NCBI RefSeq assembly: GCF_014518425.1
Contig: NZ_JACVCU010000003.1
Location: forward strand, 186,001 to 250,000
Direction of reading: 5' to 3'
Source of the DNA: Terrabacter sp. MAHUQ-38
GTDB taxonomy: Bacteria; Actinomycetota; Actinomycetes; Actinomycetales; Dermatophilaceae
Length of the DNA: 64,000 nucleotides
Shown here: positions 28,481 through 36,830 of the stretch, one piece after another
Layout: each line of letters opens with the position of its first letter
Position numbering within the stretch: position 1 is the first letter of the stretch
Program-made: the position numbers and the translations under genes
Notes under the pieces: model-generated
The model's input: the letters and a program-made list of their open reading frames with translations, nothing else
Told to the model about the DNA's origin: nothing
Database searches by the model: none

Positions 28481-29509
28481 ATGGCCGATGTGTCGGAGCG
28501 CGCGTCGGAGACAACCCCCGGGACCGGCGTGACCGGCGTGACCGGCGGTACCGGCACCAACGGGAACGGTTCGGCGATCCCGTCGCCCTACGTCGAGTTC
28601 GACCGGGCTGCCTGGTCGCGCCTGCGCGAGAACCAGCCGCTCAACCTCGACGACGCCGACCTCACCCGGTTGCGTGGCCTCGGCGACCGCGTCGACCTCA
28701 ACGAGGTCGAGGAGGTCTACCTCCCCCTCTCGCGCCTGCTCAACTTCTACGTGGGCGCGACCGCGCAGCTGCACCAGGTGACGAGCGACTTCCTCGGCGA
28801 GCGTCCGGCCAAGACACCCTTCGTCATCGGGGTCGCGGGCTCCGTCGCGGTGGGCAAGTCCACGACGGCCCGCATCCTGCGCGAGATGCTCGCGCGCTGG
28901 CCCGACACGCCGCGCGTCGCGCTGGTCACGACCGACGGCTTCCTGTGGCCCAACGCCGAGCTCGAGCGTCGGGGGCTCCTGCAACGCAAGGGTTTTCCCG
29001 AGTCCTACGACCGCAGGGCGCTGCTGCGGTTCGTCGCGGAGATCAAGTCGGGCAAAGAGGAGGTGACCGCCCCCGTCTACTCGCACCTGACCTACGACAT
29101 CGTCCCGGGTGAGCGCATCGTCGTGCGTCAGCCCGACGTGCTCATCGTCGAGGGCCTCAACGTGCTGCAGGCGCCCGAGGTCCACCCGGTGCGCGGCACG
29201 GGCCTGGCGGTCAGCGACTTCTTCGACTTCTCCGTCTACGTCGACGCGTGGGTCGACGACATCCGCACGTGGTACGTCGAGCGCTTCCTCCGGCTGCGTG
29301 AGACGGCGTTCTCCGACCCCGACTCGTACTTCCACCGGTATGCCGTGCTGTCCGACGACGAGGCCGTCGCCACGGCGAACCGGATCTGGCGCGAGATCAA
29401 CGGCCCGAACCTCGTCGAGAACATCCTCCCGACGCGGTCCCGCGCGAGCCTCGTCCTGTCCAAGGGCGACAACCACGAGGTCCGCCGCGTGCGACTGCGC
29501 AAGATCTAG
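28481..29509 (+). CDS. coaA: Pantothenate kinase type I
   Basis: 342 residues. P-loop [40 protein letters not shown] (substrate site), KGFPESYD, and [20 protein letters not shown] at the C-terminus are diagnostic of CoaA. ATP-dependent phosphorylation of pantothenate, first step to CoA. The ATG at 28481 gives a Gly/Thr-rich N-terminal extension ([18 protein letters not shown], residues ~12-30). Divergent from glmS. Confidence 0.97.
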   Translation: MADVSERASETTPGTGVTGVTGGTGTNGNGSAIPSPYVEFDRAAWSRLRENQPLNLDDADLTRLRGLGDRVDLNEVEEVYLPLSRLLNFYVGATAQLHQVTSDFLGERPAKTPFVIGVAGSVAVGKSTTARILREMLARWPDTPRVALVTTDGFLWPNAELERRGLLQRKGFPESYDRRALLRFVAEIKSGKEEVTAPVYSHLTYDIVPGERIVVRQPDVLIVEGLNVLQAPEVHPVRGTGLAVSDFFDFSVYVDAWVDDIRTWYVERFLRLRETAFSDPDSYFHRYAVLSDDEAVATANRIWREINGPNLVENILPTRSRASLVLSKGDNHEVRRVRLRKI

Positions 29510-29512
29510 ACG

Positions 29513-29534
29513 CCGCGGGCCGGCCCGCCCGCGG
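29513..29534. terminator. Bidirectional hairpin terminator
   Basis: CCGCGGGC (29513-29520) pairs with GCCCGCGG (29527-29534), 8 bp, 6-nt loop, between convergent coaA and the transglycosylase-like gene. Confidence 0.65.
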
Positions 29535-29551
29535 CCGTGAGCCCCCGTGCG

Positions 29552-30463
29552 TCAGTACCAGTGGGGCGAGCGGGCCTGCCAGGTCGACCAGGCGTTGCAC
29601 GGGTTGCCGTAGGACATCTTGATGTACCAGAGGCCCCACTTGATCTGCGTGATCGGGTTGGTGCGGTAGTCGGAGCCGAACGTCGCCATCTTGCGCGCCG
29701 GGAGCGACTGCGGGATGCCGTACGCGCCGGAGCTGGAGTTCTCCGCCCACCAGCGCCAGTCGCTCTCACCCGTCCAGAGGTTGACGAGGCAGTTGTACTG
29801 CGCGTCGCTCGTCCAACCCTGGTCGGCCATGAGGACGCGCGCGGCGGCCTGCGGGTCCTCCTTGGCGTTGTCGATGGCGCGCTGGCGCTCCCGCTCGCGC
29901 TCCGCCTGCTCGGCGGCCTCGCGGGCCTCCTCGGCCTTGCGCGCGGCCTCCTTCTTCTTCTTGACCTCGAGCTCCTTGGCGGTGCGCAGGCCGGTCGCGG
30001 CGATCGCGGTGCGCCGCTCGTTGCGTGAGACGGACGCTGCGGCGCGGTAGGTCGTGTCGACGGTCGTCGCTCGGGCGAGCTCGTCGGTCTGCGCGACCAC
30101 GCCGGAGCCCACGACGAACGCCGCGGCGTCGGCGCCGATGAGGTTCGTGGCCTTGGCGTAGGCGAAGCCGGATGCACCGAGCCCCAGGGCGAGGGTACTG
30201 GCGAGGATGGGGCGGCCCACGCGCCGCTTTCGCGTGGAGGGTGTCTCGTGCCGGTGACTGCGGCGGGTGACGGGCGGGTGGGCGGACGTCTCGTCCGAGG
30301 GCACCTGGTTCGAGGCCCGCGGGACCGCCGGCGCCGTGTGCCCGCTCTGCGCGGGACGCTCCGGTTGCGAACGACCGCCGCGCCCGGTGGAGCCGGCGCG
30401 CTTCGAGCTCGGAGCGGTCGAGGGGGCCGGGGCGTTGCGGTGCCGGCCTTCATACCGTGCCAT
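29552..30463 (-). CDS. Secreted transglycosylase-like (SLT-fold) protein
   Basis: 303 residues. A long basic N-terminal stretch, then an apparent uncleaved or cleaved signal anchor (ASTLALGLGASGFAYAKA, residues ~87-104). A Lys/Glu/Ala-rich coiled coil follows (ELEVKKKKEAARKAEEAREA and onward, ~165-200). The C-terminal lysozyme-like domain (~215-303) shows CLVNLWTGESDWRWWAENSS with the catalytic Glu and GAYGIPQSLPARKM. It should act on peptidoglycan outside the membrane; similar actinobacterial proteins are called lytic transglycosylase or RPF-like. ATG at 30461-30463. The N-terminus is long for a signal peptide, so a downstream start is possible. Confidence 0.85.
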   Translation of the reverse strand: MARYEGRHRNAPAPSTAPSSKRAGSTGRGGRSQPERPAQSGHTAPAVPRASNQVPSDETSAHPPVTRRSHRHETPSTRKRRVGRPILASTLALGLGASGFAYAKATNLIGADAAAFVVGSGVVAQTDELARATTVDTTYRAAASVSRNERRTAIAATGLRTAKELEVKKKKEAARKAEEAREAAEQAERERERQRAIDNAKEDPQAAARVLMADQGWTSDAQYNCLVNLWTGESDWRWWAENSSSGAYGIPQSLPARKMATFGSDYRTNPITQIKWGLWYIKMSYGNPCNAWSTWQARSPHWY

Positions 30464-30704
30464 GAACTGACGTCACGCCTTCCTGGTCTCGGGGCAGTGC
30501 CGGGCGCGACCGGCCGCGGGCGCAGGCCCGACGACGGGTGGCCCGACGTGTGTGGAGGGGATCGCCGGCCCGCAGCGCTCGCACCCCGAGGCGAGCGTTA
30601 CCGATCCGAGATCTTTGGCCCCCACCGTGCCAGCCGACCACCCGAAGGGGCAAATCGGTGTCCACCGGGCGGGAGCCGGGAGGGTGGGCCAGCGTGGGAC
30701 CCAG
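30464..30704 (-). promoter_or_regulatory. Upstream region of the transglycosylase-like gene
   Basis: About 240 bp. On the minus strand it contains ATCGGTAACGCTCG around 30590-30607, a single GTAAC site like those bound by MtrA-type regulators near wall-hydrolase genes. The cyclic-di-AMP riboswitch common upstream of actinobacterial wall hydrolases was looked for and its core was not seen. No firm promoter. Confidence 0.3.
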
Positions 30705-30745
30705 CGCACAGCGTCCCCGAGATCGCTGCTCGGGGACGCTGTGCG
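30705..30745 (-). terminator. Strong hairpin terminator of phoH2
   Basis: A 17-bp perfect stem (30705-30721 with 30729-30745; core GCGTCCCCGAG / CTCGGGGACGC) with a 7-nt loop, 16 bp after the phoH2 stop. Confidence 0.85.
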
Positions 30746-30760
30746 TGTGCGTGACTCAGG

Positions 30761-32170
30761 TCACATGTCGATTCCTTCGAGCATGTCGGTGACGAGCGCC
30801 GCGATGGGGCTGCGCTCGCTGCGGGTCAGCGTCACGTGGGCGAAGAGCGGGTGCCCCTTGAGCTTCTCGATGACGGCGGCCACGCCGTCGTGCCGGCCGA
30901 CCCGGAGGTTGTCACGCTGGGCGACGTCGTGGGTCAGCACGACCTTGGAGTTCTGGCCGATGCGCGAGAGGACCGTGAGGAGCACGTTGCGCTCGAGCGA
31001 CTGGGCCTCGTCGACGATGACGAACGCGTCGTGGAGGGAGCGTCCGCGGATATGGGTCAGCGGGAGCACCTCGAGCAGCCCGCGGTCCATGACCTCCTCG
31101 ACGACCTCGGTGGAGACGAGCGCGCCGAGAGTGTCGAAGACCGCCTGGCCCCACGGGTTCATCTTCTCCTGCTCGGTGCCGGGCAGGTAGCCGAGCTCCT
31201 GGCCACCGACGGCGAAGAGCGGGCGGAAGACGAGGACCTTGCGCTGGATACGCCGCTCCATGACCGACTCGAGGCCCGCGCAGAGAGCGAGCGCCGACTT
31301 GCCGGTGCCCGCCCGGCCACCGAGGCTGACGATGCCGACGTCGGGGTCGAGGAGCAGGTCGAGCGCGATGCGCTGCTCGGCGCTGCGGCCGTGCAGGCCG
31401 AACGCGTCGCGGTCGCCGCGCACGAGCCGGATCTGCTTGTCGGCGCCGACCCGCCCCAGACCGCTTCCCCGCGGCGAGAGCAGGACGAGACCCGTGTGGC
31501 AGGGCAGCTCGGCGGCGCCGGCGTGCTCGACCCGGCCACGGTCGTAGAGCTGGTCGAGCTCGTCGGTGCTGACCTCGAGCTCCTGCAGGCCGGTCCAGCC
31601 TGAGTCGATGCCCTGCTCGTGGCGGTACTCCTCCGCTTCGAGGCCGCACGCCGACGCCTTGACGCGCATCGGCAGGTCCTTGCTCACGATGGTCACCTCG
31701 GAGCCCTCGTTGGCGAGGTTCTTGGCCACGGAGAGGATGCGGGTGTCGTTGTCGCCGAGACGGAAGCCCGCCGGCAACGCCGAGGGGTCGGTGTGATTCA
31801 GCTCGACGCGCAGCGTCCCGCCGCTGGTGCCCACGCCCACCGGGCGGTCGAGCCGGCCCTCGCTGACCCGCAGGTCATCGAGCAGGCGCAGCGCCTGCCG
31901 GGCGAAGTAGCCGAGCTCGGGGTGGTGCCGCTTGCCCTCGAGCTCGGTGACGACGACGACCGGCAGGACGACCTCGTGCTCCGCGAAGCGGAGCATGGCC
32001 CGAGGGTCGGACAGCAGCACCGACGTGTCGAGGACGTACGTCTTGTGCTGCGGTGGGGGTTTGCGCGCGGTGCTGCGCGCAGTGGTGCGTGTGGTGGCGC
32101 GTGTGGAGGCCGCGGCCGGCTTGGTGGTCGTGCTGGCGGGGTCCGTGACCGGACGAGTCGTACGTGCCAT
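30761..32170 (-). CDS. phoH2: PhoH2: PIN-domain / PhoH ATPase fusion
   Basis: 469 residues. A PIN nuclease domain (residues ~42-190) begins with [13 protein letters not shown] and has acidic residues [13 protein letters not shown] and [12 protein letters not shown]. The PhoH ATPase (~250-469) has Walker [39 protein letters not shown] and Walker [18 protein letters not shown] helicase plus ribonuclease by family (mycobacterial PhoH2). The basic, Thr-rich N-terminus (residues 1-40) is disordered. ATG at 32168-32170 has GGGAG 6 nt upstream. Monocistronic, ended by a 17-bp hairpin. Confidence 0.95.
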   Translation of the reverse strand: MARTTRPVTDPASTTTKPAAASTRATTRTTARSTARKPPPQHKTYVLDTSVLLSDPRAMLRFAEHEVVLPVVVVTELEGKRHHPELGYFARQALRLLDDLRVSEGRLDRPVGVGTSGGTLRVELNHTDPSALPAGFRLGDNDTRILSVAKNLANEGSEVTIVSKDLPMRVKASACGLEAEEYRHEQGIDSGWTGLQELEVSTDELDQLYDRGRVEHAGAAELPCHTGLVLLSPRGSGLGRVGADKQIRLVRGDRDAFGLHGRSAEQRIALDLLLDPDVGIVSLGGRAGTGKSALALCAGLESVMERRIQRKVLVFRPLFAVGGQELGYLPGTEQEKMNPWGQAVFDTLGALVSTEVVEEVMDRGLLEVLPLTHIRGRSLHDAFVIVDEAQSLERNVLLTVLSRIGQNSKVVLTHDVAQRDNLRVGRHDGVAAVIEKLKGHPLFAHVTLTRSERSPIAALVTDMLEGIDM

Positions 32171-32442
32171 GTGCCACTCCCTACGCGGCGCGCTCTGCGC
32201 GCCTTACTCGCTCCCGAGATGCCGGGCGGTGACCACCAGAGGGTGGCGCAGTGCCCGGCCCTCCGTACTGAGCGACAGCTCCATAGGTGGGCCTCCTGGC
32301 AGCGAGGGACGGGTGTCCTCCGCTGCCTCCGACGGTACGGCTCCGTGACCTGCCCGACGTGCATTCCGCGGTCGTGTCGCGCAAGTGTTACGCGCCGGTC
32401 ATGCCGCGTACGACAGCCGTGCGCCGGCGCGCCACTGCGACA
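32171..32442 (-). promoter_or_regulatory. Upstream region of phoH2
   Basis: 272 bp without a credible gene. Presumably carries the phoH2 promoter; I see no strong box. The adjoining 32443-32508 is a repeated terminator element described separately. Confidence 0.3.
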
Positions 32443-32508
32443 GCACGAAGCCACCCGCACACGGGTGGCTCGGTGCTGTGCGGGTGGCTCGGGCAGTGCG
32501 GGTGGCTC
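32443..32508 (-). terminator. Multi-arm terminator repeat, copy 1
   Basis: AGCCACCCG (32449-32457) pairs with CGGGTGGCT (32462-32470), and the outer GCAC/GTGC extends the stem. Two further CGGGTGGCTC copies follow at 32481 and 32499 (18-19-bp period). Read on the minus strand it sits directly after the stop at 32510. Nearly the same arrangement occurs at 46200-46252. Confidence 0.75.
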
Positions 32509-32509
32509 T

Positions 32510-32839
32510 TCAGGTCCAGGGCGAACGGCCCATGATCCGGACGTACTCGCGCTTCCAGCGCCACCGGGCCGCGGCGATCGCCATGCCGATGACCCCGAGG
32601 CCGCCGAAGACCGCGAGGATGAGGAACGCGACTCCCATGGCGCCCTCGGCCCCCTGGTCGGCGCCCTTCTTCACCATGAAGAAGAAGATGACGCCGACGA
32701 CGGTGAACGCGAGGAAGAACAGGCCCATGAGGATCGGCTCGCGGATCTTCAGGGTGAGCAGTCCACGCTCCTGGCTGACGTACGCGAAGGGCTCCTTCGG
32801 CGGGGTGGGCTCGGTCGGGCGCGGGGCGGGGGTGCTCAT
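32510..32839 (-). CDS. Small two-TM membrane protein
   Basis: 109 residues. Pro-rich cytosolic N-terminus (TPAPRPTEPTPPKEPFAYVS), two predicted membrane helices (residues ~38-57, MGLFFLAFTVVGVIFFFM; ~70-90, VAFLILAVFGGLGVIGMAIA) and a basic tail ending RIMGRSPWT. No family recognised. Its ATG overlaps the stop of the upstream gene by 4 nt, so it is in an operon with that gene and possibly with the WXG100-like gene, suggesting a membrane partner of that locus. Confidence 0.75.
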   Translation of the reverse strand: MSTPAPRPTEPTPPKEPFAYVSQERGLLTLKIREPILMGLFFLAFTVVGVIFFFMVKKGADQGAEGAMGVAFLILAVFGGLGVIGMAIAAARWRWKREYVRIMGRSPWT

Positions 32840-33507
32840 GCGTTGACCGCCTCGGCGTAGAGGGCCGACACGGCACCTTGCAGGCCGCCCCCGTCGACGA
32901 CGCCACCCGTGCCCGTGCCGGGACCCGCGACGTCGGCGAGCGCCTCGAAGCCGGAGCCGGATCGGCGGATCGCGAGGTTGCTGCTGCCGTCGAGCGTCTG
33001 CACCTCGAGGAACACGCCCGCCTCCGGGTTGGCGGCGAACCGCTCCCGCACGAGACCGGTGACGAGGGCGCCGGTGTCGCCGTCGCGCTCGCCGAGGCGG
33101 ATGAACCACGACGCGAGCTGGCGCGGCTGCATCAGGGCGATGACGGTGTCGGACTCGACGAGGATCGCGAAGTCGAGCTGGCTGACGTTCTCGCCGACGA
33201 GACCGATGCGCGTCCAGCGCGTGGCCGCGCCGACGGCGTACTCGACCAGGGCTGCGTTGGAGCGTGTCTCGCCCGACCCGTCGTCCTTGACGGTGAACCA
33301 GCCGCGCGAGGCGAGGCTGGAGGCACCCGCGAGCAGGGCCGCGTCCTCGGCGGCGCGGGGGTCGAGCATGAGCAGGCGCCGCGAGCGCTCCCCCGCGGGC
33401 GTCTCGTGCCGGGACAGGAGGTACGCGAGCTCGGCGGCTCCCAGTCCGAAGACCTCGTCGGGCAGCTCGAAGGCCTCGAGCGGGGTGCCCTTCATCGGGT
33501 CAGCCAT
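32836..33507 (-). CDS. Uncharacterised protein, possibly EspG-like
   Basis: 223 residues, no signal or TM segment. Features: ELPDEVFGLGAAELAYLLSR at the N-terminus, AGASSLASRGWFTV, a middle LDFAILVESDTVIALMQPRQ and a Gly-rich stretch before the C-terminal helix. The order of a leucine-rich helix, an L..RG turn and a beta sheet is reminiscent of EspG-type type VII secretion chaperones, and it lies beside a WXG100-like gene. The resemblance is weak and judged only by eye. GAGGAG precedes the ATG at 33505-33507. Overlaps the small membrane gene by 4 nt. Confidence 0.6.
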   Translation of the reverse strand: MADPMKGTPLEAFELPDEVFGLGAAELAYLLSRHETPAGERSRRLLMLDPRAAEDAALLAGASSLASRGWFTVKDDGSGETRSNAALVEYAVGAATRWTRIGLVGENVSQLDFAILVESDTVIALMQPRQLASWFIRLGERDGDTGALVTGLVRERFAANPEAGVFLEVQTLDGSSNLAIRRSGSGFEALADVAGPGTGTGGVVDGGGLQGAVSALYAEAVNA

Positions 33508-33652
33508 GGTTCTCCTCGGTCGTTGTCGATCGGGTGGTTCGTCATAGAGCGCGGTCCTGCGTCGTGCCGCGGGCCCACGGTGTCATGGGGGTGCTCGTCG
33601 TCCCAACGATGCCCGGCGTCCGGGGGTTTCGCCTCCCGGGGCGGGAGGTCGG

Positions 33653-34633
33653 TCAGAACGGCCATGCGGCGTCGGCGATGTCGCCCACGGTGTCGGCGGC
33701 GTCGGAGGCGAAGTCGCCGACCGCGTCGGCGGCGTCGGAGGTGAAGTCACCCACGGCGTCGGCGGCGTCCGACGTGAAGGACGTGATGTTGTCCCAGTTG
33801 TCGTAGACGAGCTGCCCGACGGCCATGCCGCCCGCGGCGATGCCGCAGACGACGTCGACGGGCGGGGGAGTCAGGAGTGCCGCGGCGCCGAGCCCGGTCA
33901 TGACGCTGTCGTAGCCGGCTCGGCCGTAGTTGCCCTCGGAGATGTCGTTGGCGACGGTGAAGCCACCGAAGGCGACGCCGATGGGACCCAGCGCCTTGCC
34001 GACGGTGCCGAGCGTGCGGGCGAGGGTGCCGCCCTCGGCGATCGAGGGCATGAAGCGCGACAGCGTGCCCCAGTTCTTGGGGTTGAGGGCGTCGCCGAAC
34101 TCCGCCAGACGCCCGGTGCCCCACGCGTTCTTCAGGTTGGCGAAGAGCCCCGTCGCGCGGTCCCAGCTGCCGAGGTTGGAGAGGAAGTTGCGGATCTTCA
34201 TCCCGGTGCCGAAGAGCCCGACCGCGGTGCCGAGGCCCTTGATGGGGGTCCACAGCGACTTGAGGAAGTCGTAGCCGGGGATGCCGCCGTCGTCGCCTCC
34301 GCGACCGGAGCCACCCGGGCCACCGGACCCACCCGGACCTCCGCCGGAACCGGAGCCTCCCTGGCCGCTCGTCGTGTCCTGCTGGCCGGCGTTGCGGCGC
34401 AGGGCCTCGGCGAGCCTGCCGAGGTCGGTGCCGAACTGCGTCAGCTGCGCCTCCACCGGCGGCCAGCGGTCCATGAGGTGGTCGAGGTCGCCGCCTCCCC
34501 ACTGCCCGCGGAGGGCGTGGACCGCGCGACTCGCCTCACCCTTGAGGGTCTCGCACTCGCGCGCGTGGCCGGTGATGCGCTCGGCGGAGGCCCGCAGCGC
34601 AACCGGGTCGGCGCCCTTCTTGTAGATCGCCAT
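33653..34633 (-). CDS. WXG100-like protein with glycine linker and hydrophobic C-terminal domain
   Basis: 326 residues. The N-terminal ~95 residues form a helical hairpin with a W-G turn (VHALRGQWGGGDLDHLMDRW), as in WXG100/ESAT-6 relatives. A Gly/Ser linker follows (~98-130), then a mostly hydrophobic domain (GTVGKALGPIGVAFGGFTVA, GLGAAALLTPPPVDVVCGIA). The C-terminus ends in tandem ~11-residue repeats of SDAADAVGDF type encoded by ~33-bp DNA repeats at 33670-33783. Resembles N-terminal-WXG type VII secretion substrates of the polymorphic-toxin or structural class, but no toxin motif is visible. Start ATG 34631-34633 after GGGGAG. Confidence 0.75.
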   Translation of the reverse strand: MAIYKKGADPVALRASAERITGHARECETLKGEASRAVHALRGQWGGGDLDHLMDRWPPVEAQLTQFGTDLGRLAEALRRNAGQQDTTSGQGGSGSGGGPGGSGGPGGSGRGGDDGGIPGYDFLKSLWTPIKGLGTAVGLFGTGMKIRNFLSNLGSWDRATGLFANLKNAWGTGRLAEFGDALNPKNWGTLSRFMPSIAEGGTLARTLGTVGKALGPIGVAFGGFTVANDISEGNYGRAGYDSVMTGLGAAALLTPPPVDVVCGIAAGGMAVGQLVYDNWDNITSFTSDAADAVGDFTSDAADAVGDFASDAADTVGDIADAAWPF

Positions 34634-34818
34634 CTGTCGTCTGCTCCCCTGACGTCGTCGCCGTGTGCATGTGCCCTGTGGGTGGCCGTGTCCGTGGTTC
34701 CGTGGGCCCGCCCGGCGGGTGACCCGGTGGCGGCCCACCCGCAACCTACGCAACCCGACCGAAGACGGACAATGGGGAGCACTCCCCACGGCCCGTCGTG
34801 TGCTGTCCGAGGCGGGTC

Positions 34819-35580
34819 TCAGCCGCCGAAGCGCCGGTGCCGACCGGCATACGCCCGGAGCGCTCGGAGGAAGTCCACGTGCCGGAAGTCGGGCCAGTAC
34901 GCCTCGCAGAAGTAGAACTCCGACGTCGCGCTCTGCCAGAGCAGGAAGCCGCCCAGGCGCTGCTCGCCCGACGTACGGATGACGAGGTCCGGGTCGGGTT
35001 GGCCCTTCGTGTAGAGGTGCCCGGCGATGTCCTCGACGGTGAGGCCGGCCGCGATCTGCTCGATCGACTCACCGGCCGCCGCTCGCTCGAGGAGCAGGTC
35101 GCGTACGGCGTCCGCGATCTCGCGCCGGCCGCCGTAGCCGACGGCGACGTTGACGGTCATCCCCCGGGTGTCCGTGGTGCGCTCGGCGGACTCGCGCAGG
35201 CTCGCGGCCGTCTCGGGCGGCAGCAGGTCGAGGGCGCCGACGATCTTGAGGTGCCAACGGCCGGCGTCCGCGAGGTCGGCCACGGCCGTCTCGATGATCT
35301 TGAGGAGGGGTGCGAGCTCCTCCTGGGCGCGACGCAGGTTGTCGGTGGAGAGCAGCCAGAGGGTGACGTACTCGACGCCGGCCTCGCTGCACCACTCGAG
35401 GAGCTCCTCGATCTTGTCGGCGCCGGCCTGGTGGCCGCTCGCCGTGCCGGCGCCACGCGCGCGGGCCCAGCGGCGGTTGCCGTCGAGCATGACGGCGACG
35501 TGGCGCGGGAGGGACTCCCGGGGCAGATCCTTGAGGACCCGGCGCTCGTACGCGCCGTAGACCACATCGCGCCACCCCAC
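34819..35580 (-). CDS. uppS: Isoprenyl (undecaprenyl/decaprenyl) diphosphate synthase
   Basis: 253 residues. HVAVMLDGNRRWARARGAGT (catalytic Asp, diphosphate binding), TLWLLSTDNLRR, VGYGGRREIADAVRDLL, DLVIRTSGEQRLGGFLLWQS and SEFYFCEAYWPDF are the cis-prenyltransferase signatures. Adds isopentenyl units to make the lipid carrier for wall polymer synthesis. The GTG start (35578-35580) has GAGGAGG 5 nt upstream. Divergent from the hemolysin III gene, a conserved neighbour. Confidence 0.95.
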   Translation of the reverse strand: MGWRDVVYGAYERRVLKDLPRESLPRHVAVMLDGNRRWARARGAGTASGHQAGADKIEELLEWCSEAGVEYVTLWLLSTDNLRRAQEELAPLLKIIETAVADLADAGRWHLKIVGALDLLPPETAASLRESAERTTDTRGMTVNVAVGYGGRREIADAVRDLLLERAAAGESIEQIAAGLTVEDIAGHLYTKGQPDPDLVIRTSGEQRLGGFLLWQSATSEFYFCEAYWPDFRHVDFLRALRAYAGRHRRFGG

Positions 35581-35760
35581 GGAGGCCTCCTCGTCGACTG
35601 GATCGGATCGCGGTCAGTGCAGGGCAGCCCCGTGGGCCGCCGTCCCACCGTACCCCTCACGGGCCAGGCGTCCCGGGCGGTCGTGGGGCGTACCCGCGAG
35701 AGTGTCGTGAAGGACCTGTGAAGTCCCCCGGAGAGCGGCGAGCCAAGAACCTACTGCTCC

Positions 35761-35787
35761 GTAACCTACGGTTGCGTAGGTTACACT
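35761..35787 (+). promoter_or_regulatory. Palindromic operator overlapping the trhA promoter
   Basis: GTAACCTACG (35761-35770) and CGTAGGTTAC (35775-35784) form a perfect 10-bp inverted repeat with a 4-bp centre. TACACT (35782-35787) ends 6 nt before the ATG at 35794, so the operator overlaps the -10 of a leaderless promoter. Size and symmetry suggest a TetR-type repressor; which one is not visible. Confidence 0.75.
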
Positions 35788-35793
35788 CGGCCC

Positions 35794-36504
35794 ATGAGCA
35801 CCACACCGGAGCAGACCCCCGAGGGCTCGACGACCGGGCCGGTCGCCGACCTCGTCGCCATCGTCAAGCCCCGCCTGCGCGGCTGGCTGCACCTCGGCAT
35901 GTTCCCCGTCGCCCTCGTCGGCGGGCTCATCCTCGTGCTGCTGTCCGACCCGGGCCCCGTGCGCACGGCCTCGACCGTCTTCACGATCACTGCGGCGCTG
36001 CTCTTCGGTGTCTCGGCGGTCTACCACCGCGGCACCTGGGGCCCGAAGATGTCAGCGCTGCTCAAGCGCTTCGACCACTCGAACATCTACCTCATCATCG
36101 CCGGCACGTACACCCCGTTCGCGGTGACGCTGCTGCCGGCCGGGCAGGCGCGTCTGCTGCTCATCCTCATCTGGGGAGGCGCCGTCGCCGGCGTGCTCTT
36201 CCGCATCTTCTGGGTCGGCGCCCCGCGCTGGCTCTACACGGCGCTCTACCTCGCGCTGGGTTGGACCGCGGTCTTCTACGTCGTGCCGTTCTGGCGCGAG
36301 GGCGGCCCGCTGATCGGCTCTCTCATCGGCCTGGGCGGCCTGTTCTACACGGCCGGTGGCATCGTCTACGGCACCAAGAAGCCCAACCCGTGGCCCAGGT
36401 GGTTCGGGTTCCACGAGGTCTTCCACGCCTTCACGCTCGGCGGCTTCGCGACGCACTTCGCCGCCGTCACCCTCGCGGTGATCGGCTACCGCGCCGCCAT
36501 CTGA
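35794..36504 (+). CDS. trhA: Hemolysin III / TrhA family membrane protein (PAQR fold)
   Basis: 236 residues, seven predicted membrane helices. FGVSAVYHRGTWGPK (SxxxH), KRFDHSNIYLIIAGTYTPFA (Asp ligand) and GFHEVFHAFTLGGFATH (HExxxH) give the PAQR-family metal site. Integral inner-membrane protein linked in some bacteria to membrane energy and lipid homeostasis. It does not imply haemolysis. ATG at 35794, leaderless behind a 10-bp-arm palindrome, so repressor-controlled. Confidence 0.92.
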   Translation: MSTTPEQTPEGSTTGPVADLVAIVKPRLRGWLHLGMFPVALVGGLILVLLSDPGPVRTASTVFTITAALLFGVSAVYHRGTWGPKMSALLKRFDHSNIYLIIAGTYTPFAVTLLPAGQARLLLILIWGGAVAGVLFRIFWVGAPRWLYTALYLALGWTAVFYVVPFWREGGPLIGSLIGLGGLFYTAGGIVYGTKKPNPWPRWFGFHEVFHAFTLGGFATHFAAVTLAVIGYRAAI

Positions 36505-36529
36505 GTCCTCCGCCCGGGGCGTATGCCGT

Positions 36530-36550
36530 CGGCCGGGCCCAGCCCGGCCG
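36530..36550. terminator. Bidirectional hairpin terminator
   Basis: CGGCCGGG (36530-36537) pairs with CCCGGCCG (36543-36550), loop CCCAG, between convergent trhA and the small membrane gene. The octamer GTATGCCG (36521) immediately precedes it. Confidence 0.7.
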
Positions 36551-36551
36551 C

Positions 36552-36830
36552 TCAGTCGGTGCGGGCGGGTCCCCTGCCGTCGTCGGGCCCGTCAGGCTCG
36601 TCGCCGCGGTCCTGCTGCGCGTCGGGCGCCTCGGCGTCGGCGGTGGCGCCGTCCGCGTCGGCGGGCGTGCCGGACAGGGTGGCGGCCGAGTCGTCGCGAT
36701 CGCGATAGGCCATCCGACGCAGGCGGCTGTTCATGTTGCGCACGAGCAGCCACAAGGCGATCGCGAGGACGAAGAAGGCGATGAAGCCCCAGATGCCGGG
36801 GCCGATCGGGAGGTTGCCGCTGCCGCCCAT
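36552..36830 (-). CDS. Small single-TM membrane protein
   Basis: 92 residues. One membrane helix at ~12-31 (GIWGFIAFFVLAIALWLLVR), a basic juxtamembrane segment (NMNSRLRRMAYRDRDD) and an acidic Asp/Ala/Gly-rich C-terminal tail. No family recognised, but a short one-helix protein in this position after mca is common in actinobacteria. Its ATG shares one base with the mca stop (TGATG), so expression is coupled to mca. Confidence 0.75.
   Translation of the reverse strand: MGGSGNLPIGPGIWGFIAFFVLAIALWLLVRNMNSRLRRMAYRDRDDSAATLSGTPADADGATADAEAPDAQQDRGDEPDGPDDGRGPARTD

Noticed and set aside
30464-30760. Cyclic-di-AMP (ydaO) riboswitch upstream of the transglycosylase-like gene
   Set aside because: Conserved core segments of that riboswitch were not found on the minus strand.
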